64,000 bases of DNA, from NCBI GenBank assembly GCA_016192425.1, contig JACPUE010000028.1:62001-126000 (forward strand), in the 5' to 3' direction. Below are positions 1-9,191 of this stretch, piece after piece. The notes under the pieces are model-generated. The model did no database searches. It had not been told where the DNA came from and worked only from the letters and a program-made list of their open reading frames with translations. A program made the translations under genes and the position numbers. This DNA is from Burkholderiales bacterium. GTDB lineage: Bacteria > Pseudomonadota > Gammaproteobacteria > Burkholderiales > Burkholderiaceae_C. Numbering within the stretch: the stretch's first letter is position 1; each line of letters opens with the position of its first letter.

Positions 1-182
1 CCAGCCACACACCGCCCGAGGTCATGCAGGTGCTGTGCGGCGTGCAGGAAGACTTCCTGGACGCCGCGCTGCACATGGTGGACACGCAGTACGGCGGCAT
101 CACGCCCTACCTGGAGGATGTGCTGGGGCTGGACGCCGCAGCGCGCAGCGCGCTGGCCGAGCGGTATTTGCAGACCGAGTGA
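1..182 (+). CDS. Tyrosine-protein phosphatase, C-terminal end (partial)
   Basis: Only the last 59 codons are present; the 5' part lies outside the window and the frame ends at a TGA at 180-182. The visible protein has the pattern V-x-x-x-F-L-x-A-A ... Y-G-G-I-x-x-Y-L ... L-G-L-D ... L-x-x-R-Y-L, typical of the C-terminal helices of bacterial IphP/Y_phosphatase3-type protein tyrosine phosphatases (dual-specificity fold). The catalytic CxxxxxR loop would be upstream and cannot be checked. The family assignment is therefore from the tail alone. It is followed at 64 bp by a methyltransferase gene on the same strand. Confidence 0.55.
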   Translation, partial: SHTPPEVMQVLCGVQEDFLDAALHMVDTQYGGITPYLEDVLGLDAAARSALAERYLQTE

Positions 183-245
183 TCTGCCTGCGCCGCCGCG
201 CAGTGCTAGCGGCGATACTCAGGCCCCGCCCCACCGGAACCTGAC

Positions 246-872
246 GTGCACCCAGACCGCCCCGCCGACAACGCGCAGTCCATCGCCTTCGACGAGGCCT
301 ACTACCAGCGCTACTACTTCGACCCCAAGACCAGCGTGGCCGACCCGCAGCACATCGGGCGGCTGGGCGCCTTCGTGTGCAGCTACCTGCAGTACCTGCG
401 CGTGCCGGTGCGGCGCGTGCTCGACGTAGGCTGCGGCATCGGGCTGTGGCGCGACGTGGTGGCGCGGCATTTTCCGCAAGCCAGTTTCCACGGCGTGGAG
501 TACAGCGCCTACCTGTGCGAGCGCTTCGGCTGGGAGCGCGGTTCGGTGCTCGACTACCGTTCCAGCGAGCCTTTCGACCTGGTGATCTGCCAGGGCGTGC
601 TGCCCTACCTGAACGCAGCCGACGCGCAGGCGGCCATGCGCAACCTGGCCCGGCTGTGCCAGGGTGCGCTGTACCTGGAGGCCGTGACGCGCGAGGACTG
701 GGAGCAGGACATGGTGGACCAGACGCTCACCGATGCGCGCCAGTTCCGCCACCGCGCACAGATGTACCGCCGCACGCTGTCCGAGGGCTTCACCCAGATG
801 GGCGGCGGCCTGTGGCTGAGCCACCGGGCCGAGGTGCCGCTGTTCGCGCTGGAACACGCGGGCACGCCGTGA
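246..872 (+). CDS. Class I SAM-dependent methyltransferase
   Basis: A 208-residue protein with the SAM-binding glycine motif DVGCGIGLW near residues 60-68, followed by acidic and F-D-L-V-I-C-Q-G-V-L segments (about residues 105-115) that match motifs I and IV of Rossmann-fold methyltransferases. The start is a GTG (246-248); no in-frame ATG lies close upstream and the ribosome-binding site is weak. The stop overlaps the GTG start of the next gene (GTGA), so the two are probably translated together. Substrate unknown; position before a tRNA-modifying enzyme hints at RNA or small-molecule methylation but does not prove it. Confidence 0.75.
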   Translation: MHPDRPADNAQSIAFDEAYYQRYYFDPKTSVADPQHIGRLGAFVCSYLQYLRVPVRRVLDVGCGIGLWRDVVARHFPQASFHGVEYSAYLCERFGWERGSVLDYRSSEPFDLVICQGVLPYLNAADAQAAMRNLARLCQGALYLEAVTREDWEQDMVDQTLTDARQFRHRAQMYRRTLSEGFTQMGGGLWLSHRAEVPLFALEHAGTP

Positions 873-1648
873 CGCCCACCCACCCGCCCCACGCCGTGGC
901 GCGCCTGCGCGCCGAGCGCCTGACGCGCAGCGCCAAGCCCTTCCTTGCCCGGGGCGGGCCCAGCGGCGAACGCTGCCCGGGCTGCCGCCTGCGGCCCAGC
1001 CACTGCCTGTGTGCCCTGCGGCCGCAGGTGCCCACGCGCGCGGGCTTTTGCCTGCTGATGGCCGACACCGAGGCGCTCAAGCCCAGCAACACCGGCTGGC
1101 TGGTGGCCGATGTGGTGGCCGACACCTTTGCCTTCGGCTGGGCACGCACTGAGGTGCACCCCGGCCTGCTGGCCCTGCTGGCCGATCCGCTGTGGCAGCC
1201 GTACCTGGTGTTTCCCGGCGGCTATGCGGCGCCGCAGCGCGTGGTCACGCAAGTGCAACCCGCTGCGCAGCCTGGTACGGCACCCACGCGGCGCCCGCTG
1301 TTCGTGCTGCTCGACGCCACCTGGGCCGAGGCGCGCCGCATGTTCCGCAAGAGCCCCTACCTGGACGCCTTGCCGGTGCTGGGCCTGCAGCCCGAACAAT
1401 CGTCGCGCTACCGGCTGCGCCAGTCGGCCGACACGGCGCATTTGTGCACGCTGGCGGTGGCGGCGCTGTGCATGGCGCTGGCGGGCGAGACGCAGGCGTC
1501 CCAGGTGATGCAGGCCTACCTCGACGTCTTCACCCACCACTACCTGCAGGCCAAGAACCAGCAGCCGGTGGACACTGCCGATGCGCTGCACCAGCACCTG
1601 CACAGCCTGTGCCACGGCGGCGCCGACAGTCTGCCGGGCACCCTGTAG
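869..1648 (+). CDS. DTW-domain tRNA-uridine aminocarboxypropyltransferase
   Basis: A 259-residue protein of the DTW family (TapT/YfiP type), which transfers the 3-amino-3-carboxypropyl group of SAM to uridine in tRNA, forming acp3U. It shows an N-terminal zinc-binding cluster CPGCRLRPSHCLC (about residues 32-44) and the signature D-A-T-W followed by A-R-R-M-F-R-K-S-P in the second half. The length is close to the family's usual 200-260 residues. The GTG start overlaps the stop of the methyltransferase gene. It converges with the nitroreductase-like gene 34 bp downstream. TapT and TuaA types cannot be separated by eye. Confidence 0.85.
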   Translation: MTPTHPPHAVARLRAERLTRSAKPFLARGGPSGERCPGCRLRPSHCLCALRPQVPTRAGFCLLMADTEALKPSNTGWLVADVVADTFAFGWARTEVHPGLLALLADPLWQPYLVFPGGYAAPQRVVTQVQPAAQPGTAPTRRPLFVLLDATWAEARRMFRKSPYLDALPVLGLQPEQSSRYRLRQSADTAHLCTLAVAALCMALAGETQASQVMQAYLDVFTHHYLQAKNQQPVDTADALHQHLHSLCHGGADSLPGTL

Positions 1649-1682
1649 AGCACGGCTTTCGCGGCACCGGGGAGGAGAGCCG

Positions 1683-2858
1683 TCAGCCCAGTAAATGGGC
1701 CTGCACCCCCCGGCGCGGCGCAGGCCCCACGGGCGGCGCGTAGCCCAGGCGCGCCCACATCTGCACCGTGCCGCGACCGCCATCAGCGCCCAGCAGCGTG
1801 TGGATGGCCGCGTGGTGCTGCGCCTGTTCGGGGTATTCCTGCAAGGCCTGCTGCAACGGGTGCATGGCCAGGCCGTGCGCCGTGGCGGCGAGCTGCGCAC
1901 GCGCATAGGCGCGCCCGGCCCGCACCTGGGTGGTGCGGTCGTTGCCCTCGGTCACCATCGCGAAGAAGGCGGGCGTGGCCTCGATCTTGGCGTTGAAGTC
2001 CCGCACCTGCTGGGTCACCGCCATGTCGCCGGGGCCGGGGGCGCGACTGCGGTCGAACAGACCCAGGGCGGCCAGCAGGCGTGGCAGCGGCTCGTTCACG
2101 CTCAGGCCGTCGCGGTGCGCGGCGATCTCGCGCGGGCCCACGCGCAGCACCTTCAATGATTCGAGCATGGTGCGCGGCGTGACCAGCTCCACGCGCCAGG
2201 CATCGCGCGCGATGGCGCGGTGCTCGGGCAGGCGCGCGTTGCCGGGCAGGGCAAAGTCCACGCGCAGGCCGGGCGCCGCACAGGCCGCCGCGATGGCCTG
2301 CACCGCTTGTGGCTCGGGCGCGCGCGGCGCGTAGGCCGAGCGGTTGGTGTGGCGCCGAAAAATCTGCGCGAACAGCGGGTCGGGCCGCGCGCTTGCGTCG
2401 GGCACCAGCCGCACGCGGGCCGTGGCGTGGTGCGTGTGCGGCGGCGCGGGCGGCGTGCGCGGGTCGAATGCGCCGTGCGGAAACAGCTCCATCTCGGCGC
2501 GCAGGCCCTGCTGCAGCGCGGCCAGGTGCAGCAGTTCAAGGAAGGTGCCCTGGCTCATGAGGATCTGGCGCGAGTGCGGGTCGGTCTCGGGCAGCAGGCG
2601 CGTGGGGTCGCAATAGAGCCAGATCTCGCCCGGCGTGTGCAAGTCCACCAGCCACGATTGCAGGTTGTGCGAATGCGGCGCCAGGATGGCGTGCGCCAGC
2701 AGCCAGCGGCGCACGTCGCCCCCGGGCGGCACGGGCGCGGGCGGCTGCCACGCGGCCAGCGCCTCGGCGGGCAGGGCGGACGAGCAGCCCGGCAGCGCGG
2801 GCGTGGCGGCGAGCACGGCGGCCCCGCCGAGGATGCGCAGAAAGGGGCGGCGTTGCAT
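1683..2858 (-). CDS. Exported Acg-family FMN-binding nitroreductase-like protein
   Basis: A 391-residue protein beginning MQRRPFLRIL with a hydrophobic stretch and then LPGCSS. The twin arginine plus hydrophobic region resembles a Tat signal, and L-P-G-C is a lipobox, so it is probably a lipoprotein translocated folded with its cofactor. The rest matches the Acg/nitroreductase-like family: an early H-N-x-Q-x-W segment (HNLQSW, about residues 65-70), a central FRRHTNRSAY, and a C-terminal half with A-R-A-Q-L-x-A-T-A-x-G-L-x-M-H-P-L. Substrate unknown. It starts 2 bp after the stop of the epimerase-like gene, so the two form an operon. Confidence 0.72.
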   Translation of the reverse strand: MQRRPFLRILGGAAVLAATPALPGCSSALPAEALAAWQPPAPVPPGGDVRRWLLAHAILAPHSHNLQSWLVDLHTPGEIWLYCDPTRLLPETDPHSRQILMSQGTFLELLHLAALQQGLRAEMELFPHGAFDPRTPPAPPHTHHATARVRLVPDASARPDPLFAQIFRRHTNRSAYAPRAPEPQAVQAIAAACAAPGLRVDFALPGNARLPEHRAIARDAWRVELVTPRTMLESLKVLRVGPREIAAHRDGLSVNEPLPRLLAALGLFDRSRAPGPGDMAVTQQVRDFNAKIEATPAFFAMVTEGNDRTTQVRAGRAYARAQLAATAHGLAMHPLQQALQEYPEQAQHHAAIHTLLGADGGRGTVQMWARLGYAPPVGPAPRRGVQAHLLG

Positions 2859-2860
2859 AC

Positions 2861-3862
2861 TCAGGCTCCTGTGGCGATAGGGGTGATGGTGGGCTGCGCG
2901 GCGCCGTCCAGCAAGGCCAGGCTGGCACGCAGCGCCTCGCGCAGCGGGGTGTGGGGCACGGGGCCTGCGTACTGCGCCAGCGCCGTGCCGTCGAGCGCAT
3001 GCGGCACCTGCCAGAGGTAGCGCATGGCCTGCAGCGAGCGCAGCATGGGCACCACCGGAGTGGCCAGACGCATCCAGCCCCAGGGCAGGGATTGCACGCG
3101 CAAGGCACCACCGCGCAGCCAGCCTTGCTCCTGCGCCCATTCGGCCAGCACCGTCTGCCAGTCGTGGCCGGTAATGGTGTGCCCGGCAAAAGGCAGGCAG
3201 GGCAACTGCCCCGGCGCAGGAGCACTCGCTGCGGCCACGCGCACCAAGGCCTGAGCCAGGTCGGGCAGGTAGGCCCAGGCGTGCGGCACGTCCAGCGGGC
3301 CGGGCCAGGTCATCACGCCCTGGCGCAGCTTGCGCGCGATCACCAGGTCCAGCCAGGCGCCCTGGCCCGCGCCAAAAAAGTCGCCCGCACGCACGATGAC
3401 GGCGCGCAGCCCCTGGGTGGCCACGGCCTGGGCGAGCTGCTGCTCCAGCGCCACGCGCACCGCGCCCAGCGGCGTGCTGGGGCGCTGGGGCGTGTGCGCA
3501 TCCAGCACGGCGGGCATGCTCGCGCCGAAGTTGTACACATTGCCGGGGAACAGCAACACGGCACGCAGCGCCAGTGCGGTGGTGATGGCCTGGTGCAACA
3601 GCGCCGGGGCCTCGGCGCGCCAGGCACTGGCGGTGTAGCGCGCCGGGTTCATGGCGTGGACCACCGCGTCGGCCCCCTCGTCCAGCGCCGCCTGCAGGTC
3701 TACGCCCGGCGCCAGCCATTGCACGCCGGGCAACGCCGGGGCCTGCGCCACCGCACCATGCCGCCAGGGTGCGCGCACCCGCCAGCCCGCCGCCGCAAAG
3801 GCCAGCGCCACCGCCCGCCCCAGGCGCCCGTTTGCGCCCAGCACCCATATCGTCTTGGCCAT
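2861..3862 (-). CDS. NAD(P)-binding epimerase/SDR-like protein
   Basis: A 333-residue protein starting MAKTIWVLGANGRLGRAV; the GANGRLG turn is the dinucleotide-binding motif of atypical short-chain dehydrogenases (NAD-dependent epimerase/NmrA type). Later segments VVHAMNPARY, N-V-Y-N-F-G and R-A-G-D-F-F-G-A-G fit the sugar-epimerase-like subgroup, where the usual YxxxK is replaced by an N-V-Y-N-F-G loop. The start at 3862 is chosen because GGAG lies 6 nt upstream; two further in-frame ATGs at 3868 and 3874 are possible. It is first in an operon with the nitroreductase-like gene and divergent from the LysR gene, which probably controls it. Confidence 0.72.
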   Translation of the reverse strand: MAKTIWVLGANGRLGRAVALAFAAAGWRVRAPWRHGAVAQAPALPGVQWLAPGVDLQAALDEGADAVVHAMNPARYTASAWRAEAPALLHQAITTALALRAVLLFPGNVYNFGASMPAVLDAHTPQRPSTPLGAVRVALEQQLAQAVATQGLRAVIVRAGDFFGAGQGAWLDLVIARKLRQGVMTWPGPLDVPHAWAYLPDLAQALVRVAAASAPAPGQLPCLPFAGHTITGHDWQTVLAEWAQEQGWLRGGALRVQSLPWGWMRLATPVVPMLRSLQAMRYLWQVPHALDGTALAQYAGPVPHTPLREALRASLALLDGAAQPTITPIATGA

Positions 3863-3953
3863 GTCCATCTCCATGTGCTCTGTGATGGGCTTGATTGTGG
3901 GAACCATCGCGACGTTACACAATTGCATGAATGTCCATAGCAGGATTTCATCC

Positions 3954-4838
3954 ATGAATACCCCGTTCGACTGGAACCTGGTGCGCTCCTTCCTGGCCGT
4001 GCTGGAGCACGGCAGCCTGCTGGGCGCGGCGCGCGCCTTGCAGTCCAGCCAGCCCACCATGGGCCGCCACATCGCCGAGCTGGAGACGCAACTGGGCACG
4101 GTGCTGTTCGAGCGCACCGGCCGGGGCCTGCAGCCCACGGCCACGGCGCTGCGGCTGGCCGAGTCGGCGCGCGCCATGGAGGCCGGCGCGCATGCGCTGG
4201 CACGCGGCGTCTCCGGTGCACAGGCGGGCGCCAGCGGCACGGTGCGCATCAGCGCCAGCCAGCCCGTGGCCTGCCTGCTGCTGCCGCCGCTGCTGCTGCG
4301 CATGCGCCAGCAGCTCCCCGACATCCAGGTGGAGCTGGTGGCCAGCAACGAGGTCAGCAACCTGCTGCGCCGCGAGGCCGACATCGCGCTGCGCATGGTG
4401 CAGCCCGACCAATCCAGCCTGGTGGCACGGCGCATCGGCAGCGTGGCGCTGGGCGCCTTCGCGCACCGCGACTACCTGCGCCGCCGTGGCACGCCGCGCC
4501 AACCCACCGACCTGCTGGCGCACGAGCTGGTGGGCAACGACCGCAACGAGGACATCCTGCGCGGCTTCGCCGCCCTGGGCCACCCGGTGGGGCGCGAGCA
4601 GTTCGCGCTGCGCACCGACGACCTCATGGCCTACTGGCAGGCCGTGCGCGCCGGGCTGGGCATCGGCTTCGTGGCGCACTACATGGCGCGCACCAATCCC
4701 GAGGTGCTGCCCGTGCTGCCCCAACTGGCGCTGCCGCCGCTGCCCATCTGGCTCACGGTGCACCGCGAGATCCGCACCAGCGCGCGCATCCGTGCGGTGT
4801 ATGACTTTCTGGCGGAGGCGGTGCCGCAAGCGCTGTAG
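3954..4838 (+). CDS. LysR-family transcriptional regulator
   Basis: A 294-residue protein of normal LysR length. Residues about 6-64 form the winged helix-turn-helix (WNLVRSFLAVLEHGSLLGAA ... QPTMGRHIAELE ... LFERTGRGL), followed by a type 2 periplasmic-binding-like effector domain with G-T-V-R-I-S-A. ATG at 3954 is used; an in-frame ATG at 3927 lacks a ribosome-binding site. The gene is divergent from the epimerase/nitroreductase operon with only 91 bp between starts, the classic layout in which a LysR protein regulates its neighbour and itself. The ligand is unknown. Confidence 0.88.
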   Translation: MNTPFDWNLVRSFLAVLEHGSLLGAARALQSSQPTMGRHIAELETQLGTVLFERTGRGLQPTATALRLAESARAMEAGAHALARGVSGAQAGASGTVRISASQPVACLLLPPLLLRMRQQLPDIQVELVASNEVSNLLRREADIALRMVQPDQSSLVARRIGSVALGAFAHRDYLRRRGTPRQPTDLLAHELVGNDRNEDILRGFAALGHPVGREQFALRTDDLMAYWQAVRAGLGIGFVAHYMARTNPEVLPVLPQLALPPLPIWLTVHREIRTSARIRAVYDFLAEAVPQAL

Positions 4839-4909
4839 GGGTACAGCCTGACAGCCCACGCAACCGCAGCCACACCGCAGCACCCAACAAAGCTGTGAGA
4901 TCGAATCTG

Positions 4910-4967
4910 TTTGCTATCAAAAACATAGCTGTTAACGCAATACCTGCAAGCGCCATGGGCCATTTAT
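4910..4967 (-). repeat. Dispersed intergenic repeat, family A
   Basis: AT-richer stretch containing TTTGCTATCAAAAACATAGC, then a CGCAA/CAAGCGCC part and GGGCCATTT. Read on the minus strand it lines up with other copies in this window (28235, 31497, 53656, 55941) that carry AAGCGC-GCAGCTATT-ATAGCA. It sits upstream of hsdR, close to the edge of the restriction region. Confidence 0.7.
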
Positions 4968-4978
4968 TGCTTGTTCAC

Positions 4979-4984
4979 TAGAAT
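4979..4984 (+). promoter_or_regulatory. Possible -10 element for hsdR
   Basis: TAGAAT lies 18 bases before the hsdR ATG. No convincing -35 hexamer is seen at 16-18 bp spacing, so this is a tentative call. A start a few bases downstream would leave a short leader that still contains the GGGGGAG ribosome-binding site. Confidence 0.35.
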
Positions 4985-5002
4985 GCGCTGCAGGGGGAGC
5001 CC

Positions 5003-7789
5003 ATGACGCCAGAGCAAAAAGCCAGAGTCAGCATCGACACGCTGTTGCAGCAAGCGGGCTGGCACGTCTGCAATGTCTCTGACGCCAACATCCACGCCGC
5101 CACCGGCGTCGCCATCCGCGAATTCCCCCTCAACACCGGCTTTGGCTTTGCCGACTACCTGCTTTATGTGAACGGCAAGGCCTGCGGCGTGATCGAGGCC
5201 AAGAAAGAGGGCGCCACGCTCACTGGCGTGGAACTGCAAAGCAGCCGCTACGCCCAAGGCCTGCCCGCCGCCTTGCCCGCCTGGTGCCGCCCGCTGCCCT
5301 TTGTGTGGGAAAGCACGGGGGTGGAAACCCACTTCACCAACGGCCTGGACCCCGATCCGCGCGCACGCAGCGTGTTTGCCTTCTTCCGCCCCGAACTGCT
5401 GGCACAGTGGCTGGCGCTACTGCCCCCGGCAGTAGGCAGCCAGGGCGTGAGCGAAGCGCCCAGCACCTTCCTGGCCCGCATGCGCAACATGCCCAAGCTG
5501 GTCACCGAATGGGGCAGCGGCGGCGCGCACTACGTCCTGTGGCCCGCCCAGATCAGCGCCATCACCAACCTGGAAAAGTCCCTCGCCGCCAGCAAGCCCA
5601 AGGCCCTCATCCAAATGGCCACTGGCAGCGGCAAAACCTTCACCAGCATCGGCTTCATCTACCGTCTCATCAAGTTCGGCGGCGCCCGCCGCGTGTTGTT
5701 TCTGGTGGACCGGGGCAACCTGGCCCGCCAGACCAAGAAAGAGTTCGACGCCTACGCCAGCCCCTACAACAACTACAAGTTTGGCGAGGAATACATCGTC
5801 CAGCACCTGCAAAGCAACCAGCTCGACACATCCGCCCGTGTGGTCATCTGCACCATCCAGCGCATGTTCAGCATGCTCAAGGGGCGCGAGCTGGCCGACG
5901 AGGCCGACGAGGAGAGCACCGAGCGGGTGGAGGCCCTGTTCAAAGACCCCGAGCCCATTGGCTACAACCCGGCCATCCCCATCGAGAGCTTTGACATCGT
6001 GGTCACCGACGAAGCCCACCGCAGCATCTACAACCTGTGGCGCCAGGTGCTGGAATACTTTGACGCGTACCTCATTGGTCTGACCGCCACGCCCAACAAA
6101 CAGACCTTTGGCTTCTTCAACCAAAACCTGGTCATGGAATATGGCCACGCCCAGGCCGTGGCCGATGGCGTGAACGTCAATTACGACGTTTACCGCATCC
6201 AAACCGAGGTGGGCGAGCAGGGCGCCAAGGTGGACAAAGGCTTTTGGCTGGAAACGCAAGACAAAGCCACCCGCCGCAAAACCGCCTGGCAGCTGGACGA
6301 CGACTTTGAATACCAGCCCGAAGAGCTGGACCGCGCCGTGCAAACGCCCGACCAAATCCGCACCGTGGTCCGCACCCTGCGCGACCGCTGGCAGGCCGAC
6401 ATGTTCCCCGCCCGCACCGAGCTGCCCAAAACCCTCATCTTTGCCAAGGACGACAACCACGCCGAAAAGATCGTCGAAACCCTGCGCGAAGAGTTTGGCC
6501 GCGGCAACGAGTTTGCGCAGAAGATCACCTACCGCAGCGCCCAGGGCGGCGGCACCAGCCCCGAGCAGCTCATCAAAGACTTTCGCACCAGCTACTACCC
6601 CCGCGTAGCCGTCACCGTGGACATGATCGCTACCGGCACCGACATCAAGCCCGTGGAAATCGTCGTCTTCATGCGCAGCGTGAAGAGCCGCAGCTTCTTC
6701 GAGCAGATGAAAGGCCGTGGCGTGCGCGTGTGCAACCCCACCGACCTGGCCGCCGTCAACCCCGGCGAACATATCAAGAAAGACCACTTCGTCATCGTCG
6801 ACTGCGTGGGCGTGTGCGAGCGCGACAAAACCGACAGCCGCCCCATGGACGCCAAAAAGAGCGTGCCCCTGGACAAACTGTTGCAAGCCGTGAGCCTGGG
6901 CAATGTGGAAGACGAAGTGCTGAGCAGCATCGCAGCCCGCTTGGCCCGGCTGGACAAAGACGCCAGCGATGCCGACCGCGCCAAGGTGGTGGAGCTGAGC
7001 GGCGGCAAAACCCTGCGCGACCTGGCGCGCGGCATTGTGGAAGCACTGAATATCGACGCCACCCAAGACATGCCGCCCGCCGAGGCAGACCAACGCTTGC
7101 GGGATGCAACCAATCCCTTTGCCTCACCATCATTGCGTGAGCTGCTATTAAAATTGAAGCAGAAAGCAGACTTGGTGATCGACGTGGTCACCCAAGACAG
7201 CCTGCTGCACGCCGGCTTTAGCGAAGGCAGCGACCGCGCCACCGCATTGGTGCAAAGCTTTGAGCAGTTCATCGCCCAGCACAAAGACGAAATCACCGCC
7301 CTGCAAATCTTGTACAACCGTCCCACGCGTGCGCCGCTCAAGTTTGAAGACGTGAAAGCCTTGGCCGACGCCCTGCACGCCCCGCCACTCAACATAGACG
7401 AAGGCGCCCTGTGGCAGGCCTACGCCACGCTGCGCAAAGACAAGGTCAAAGGCGCCACGCAGCGCCGCCTGCTCACCGACTTGGTCAGCCTGGTGCGTTT
7501 TGCCATGCAGCAGACCAACGAACTGGTGCCCTACCCCGAGCGTGTGCAGGCCAACTTCAAAGCCTGGCTGTCCCAGCACCAGCAGACCGATACAAACAGG
7601 TTCACCCCAGAACAACAACACTGGCTAGAAATGATCCGCGACCACATCGCCGCCAACCTTGGCATTGAAATAGACGACTTTGAATACGCCCCCTTCAACG
7701 CCCAAGGCGGCCTGGGCAAGGTGCACCAGCTCTTTGGCGCGGAACTGCTCAAGGTGATTGAGGAACTGAACGAAGCATTGGCCGCGTAA
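5003..7789 (+). CDS. hsdR: Type I restriction endonuclease subunit R
   Basis: A 928-residue motor/nuclease subunit of a type I restriction complex, which translocates DNA with ATP and cuts at a distance. The N-terminal PD-(D/E)xK nuclease is visible as D51 and E65-A-K67 in FADYLLY ... GVIEAKKEG. A superfamily 2 helicase core follows: Walker A ATGSGKTF (about residues 206-213), DEAH in VTDEAHRS (about 335) and motif III GLTATP (about 360). The C-terminal third resembles the EcoEI R-protein C-terminal domain. ATG 5003 has a strong GGGGGAG upstream. It lies first in the locus, 3 bp before hsdS, an order different from the usual one. A short part near 7118-7166 resembles repeat family A. Confidence 0.95.
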   Translation: MTPEQKARVSIDTLLQQAGWHVCNVSDANIHAATGVAIREFPLNTGFGFADYLLYVNGKACGVIEAKKEGATLTGVELQSSRYAQGLPAALPAWCRPLPFVWESTGVETHFTNGLDPDPRARSVFAFFRPELLAQWLALLPPAVGSQGVSEAPSTFLARMRNMPKLVTEWGSGGAHYVLWPAQISAITNLEKSLAASKPKALIQMATGSGKTFTSIGFIYRLIKFGGARRVLFLVDRGNLARQTKKEFDAYASPYNNYKFGEEYIVQHLQSNQLDTSARVVICTIQRMFSMLKGRELADEADEESTERVEALFKDPEPIGYNPAIPIESFDIVVTDEAHRSIYNLWRQVLEYFDAYLIGLTATPNKQTFGFFNQNLVMEYGHAQAVADGVNVNYDVYRIQTEVGEQGAKVDKGFWLETQDKATRRKTAWQLDDDFEYQPEELDRAVQTPDQIRTVVRTLRDRWQADMFPARTELPKTLIFAKDDNHAEKIVETLREEFGRGNEFAQKITYRSAQGGGTSPEQLIKDFRTSYYPRVAVTVDMIATGTDIKPVEIVVFMRSVKSRSFFEQMKGRGVRVCNPTDLAAVNPGEHIKKDHFVIVDCVGVCERDKTDSRPMDAKKSVPLDKLLQAVSLGNVEDEVLSSIAARLARLDKDASDADRAKVVELSGGKTLRDLARGIVEALNIDATQDMPPAEADQRLRDATNPFASPSLRELLLKLKQKADLVIDVVTQDSLLHAGFSEGSDRATALVQSFEQFIAQHKDEITALQILYNRPTRAPLKFEDVKALADALHAPPLNIDEGALWQAYATLRKDKVKGATQRRLLTDLVSLVRFAMQQTNELVPYPERVQANFKAWLSQHQQTDTNRFTPEQQHWLEMIRDHIAANLGIEIDDFEYAPFNAQGGLGKVHQLFGAELLKVIEELNEALAA

Positions 7790-7792
7790 GTA

Positions 7793-9178
7793 ATGAACAT
7801 CGAAACATTGGCTGCCAAGTACAGCGCAATACCGTCGCATTGGAAGCTGTCCACGCTTGGCGAATCCTTAGCCGGAATCATTGGGGGCGGCACACCATCG
7901 CGCGATAACCCAAGCTTTTGGGGCGGCGACATTCCATGGCTGACAGTCAAAGACATGCGCGGGCGTCGGCCCACTGATGCGCAAGAGCACATTACCCAAC
8001 AGGCCGTAAAAGAGTCTGCGACCAACATCATTCCGCCTGACACCGTCATCACTGCCGCACGCGTTGGTCTCGGTAAAGTTGTTCGGGTTCCGTTTGCTGC
8101 GGCGATCAATCAAGACTTGAAAGCCTTGGTTGTTGGCCCTGACTTGGACAAGTCTTACCTTGAATATTGGCTTCTCTCCATTGCCACGTTCTTGGAGTCC
8201 ATCGGCTCCGGCACCACAGTCAAGGGCATCCGGCTGGAGACGTTGCGCCAATTGCCAATTCCGTTGGCTCCGTTGCAAGAGCAGCGCAAAATCGTCGCCG
8301 AACTCGAAAAACAGTTCTCCCGCCTCGACGAAGCCGTCGCCAACCTCCAGCGCGTCAAAGCCAACCTCAAACGCTATAAAGCCTCCGTCCTCAAAGCCGC
8401 CGTCGAAGGCCGCCTCGTAGAAACCGAAGCCACCTTGGCCCGCCGCGAAGGCCGCACCTACGAGACCGGCGAACAGCTTTTGCAGCGGATTCTTGAGGGG
8501 CGGAAGGCCAAGTGGGCTGGACGTGGAAAGTGGAAAGCGCCCGAGTCACCGACAGCGGATGCGGCTTTGCCCGACGGTTGGACGTGGGCCAGCGTTGATC
8601 AGTTGGCCGATGTTGGAACCGGCGCAACTCCAAAGCGCGACAAGGCAGCGTATTGGAATGATGGTGATGTGCCCTGGGTTACGAGCAGCGTTGTGAATGT
8701 CGGCTACGTTGATCAGGCGTCCGAATTCGTGACCAAGCTGGCGCTTGCAGAAACCAACCTGACGCTCTATCCGATTGGGACCCTTCTGATTGCCATGTAT
8801 GGCGAGGGTAAGACACGCGGCAAATGCACAGAGCTTCGCATTCCGGCTTCCACAAATCAGGCACTGGCTGCCTTGCAGGTTGATTCATTCATCCGTGGTT
8901 ATTTGCGCCACTTTCTCGAACTCAACTACGAAGAGATGCGCAAATTCGCGTCTGGTGGAGTTCAGCCGAATTTGAATTTGAGTTTGGTCAGGGCTGTATG
9001 TGTGCCGCTGCCGCCTCTTTCAGAACAAGTCCGAATCGTCGCCGAAGTCGACCGCCACCTGTCCATCATCCGCGAAGTCGAAGCCGAGGTCGATGCCAAC
9101 CTCCAGCGTGCACAGGCGCTGCGGCAATCTACGCTGGCGAAGGCATTTTCATCATCGTCTCCTGAACATAGGAATTAG
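7793..9178 (+). CDS. hsdS: Type I restriction-modification specificity subunit S
   Basis: A 461-residue S subunit, which chooses the bipartite DNA target for both methylation and restriction. Two target recognition domains are seen: TRD1 about residues 15-155 and TRD2 about 255-395, both beginning with a similar pattern (G-G-T-P-S-R-D ... W-x-T/V ... D-M/V). Each is followed by a conserved helical spacer: LPLAPLQEQRKIVAELEKQ with coiled coil in the middle, and PLPPLSEQVRIVAEVD at the end. The TRDs are visibly less GC-rich than hsdR, as usual for exchanged specificity domains. It begins 3 bp after hsdR and ends 13 bp before the HipA-like gene. Confidence 0.95.
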   Translation: MNIETLAAKYSAIPSHWKLSTLGESLAGIIGGGTPSRDNPSFWGGDIPWLTVKDMRGRRPTDAQEHITQQAVKESATNIIPPDTVITAARVGLGKVVRVPFAAAINQDLKALVVGPDLDKSYLEYWLLSIATFLESIGSGTTVKGIRLETLRQLPIPLAPLQEQRKIVAELEKQFSRLDEAVANLQRVKANLKRYKASVLKAAVEGRLVETEATLARREGRTYETGEQLLQRILEGRKAKWAGRGKWKAPESPTADAALPDGWTWASVDQLADVGTGATPKRDKAAYWNDGDVPWVTSSVVNVGYVDQASEFVTKLALAETNLTLYPIGTLLIAMYGEGKTRGKCTELRIPASTNQALAALQVDSFIRGYLRHFLELNYEEMRKFASGGVQPNLNLSLVRAVCVPLPPLSEQVRIVAEVDRHLSIIREVEAEVDANLQRAQALRQSTLAKAFSSSSPEHRN

Positions 9179-9191
9179 GCGAGGTTTATCG

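Noticed and set aside
5417-7093. Open frame of about 560 codons on the minus strand
   Set aside because: Antisense to hsdR, with Gly/Val/His-rich nonsense composition.
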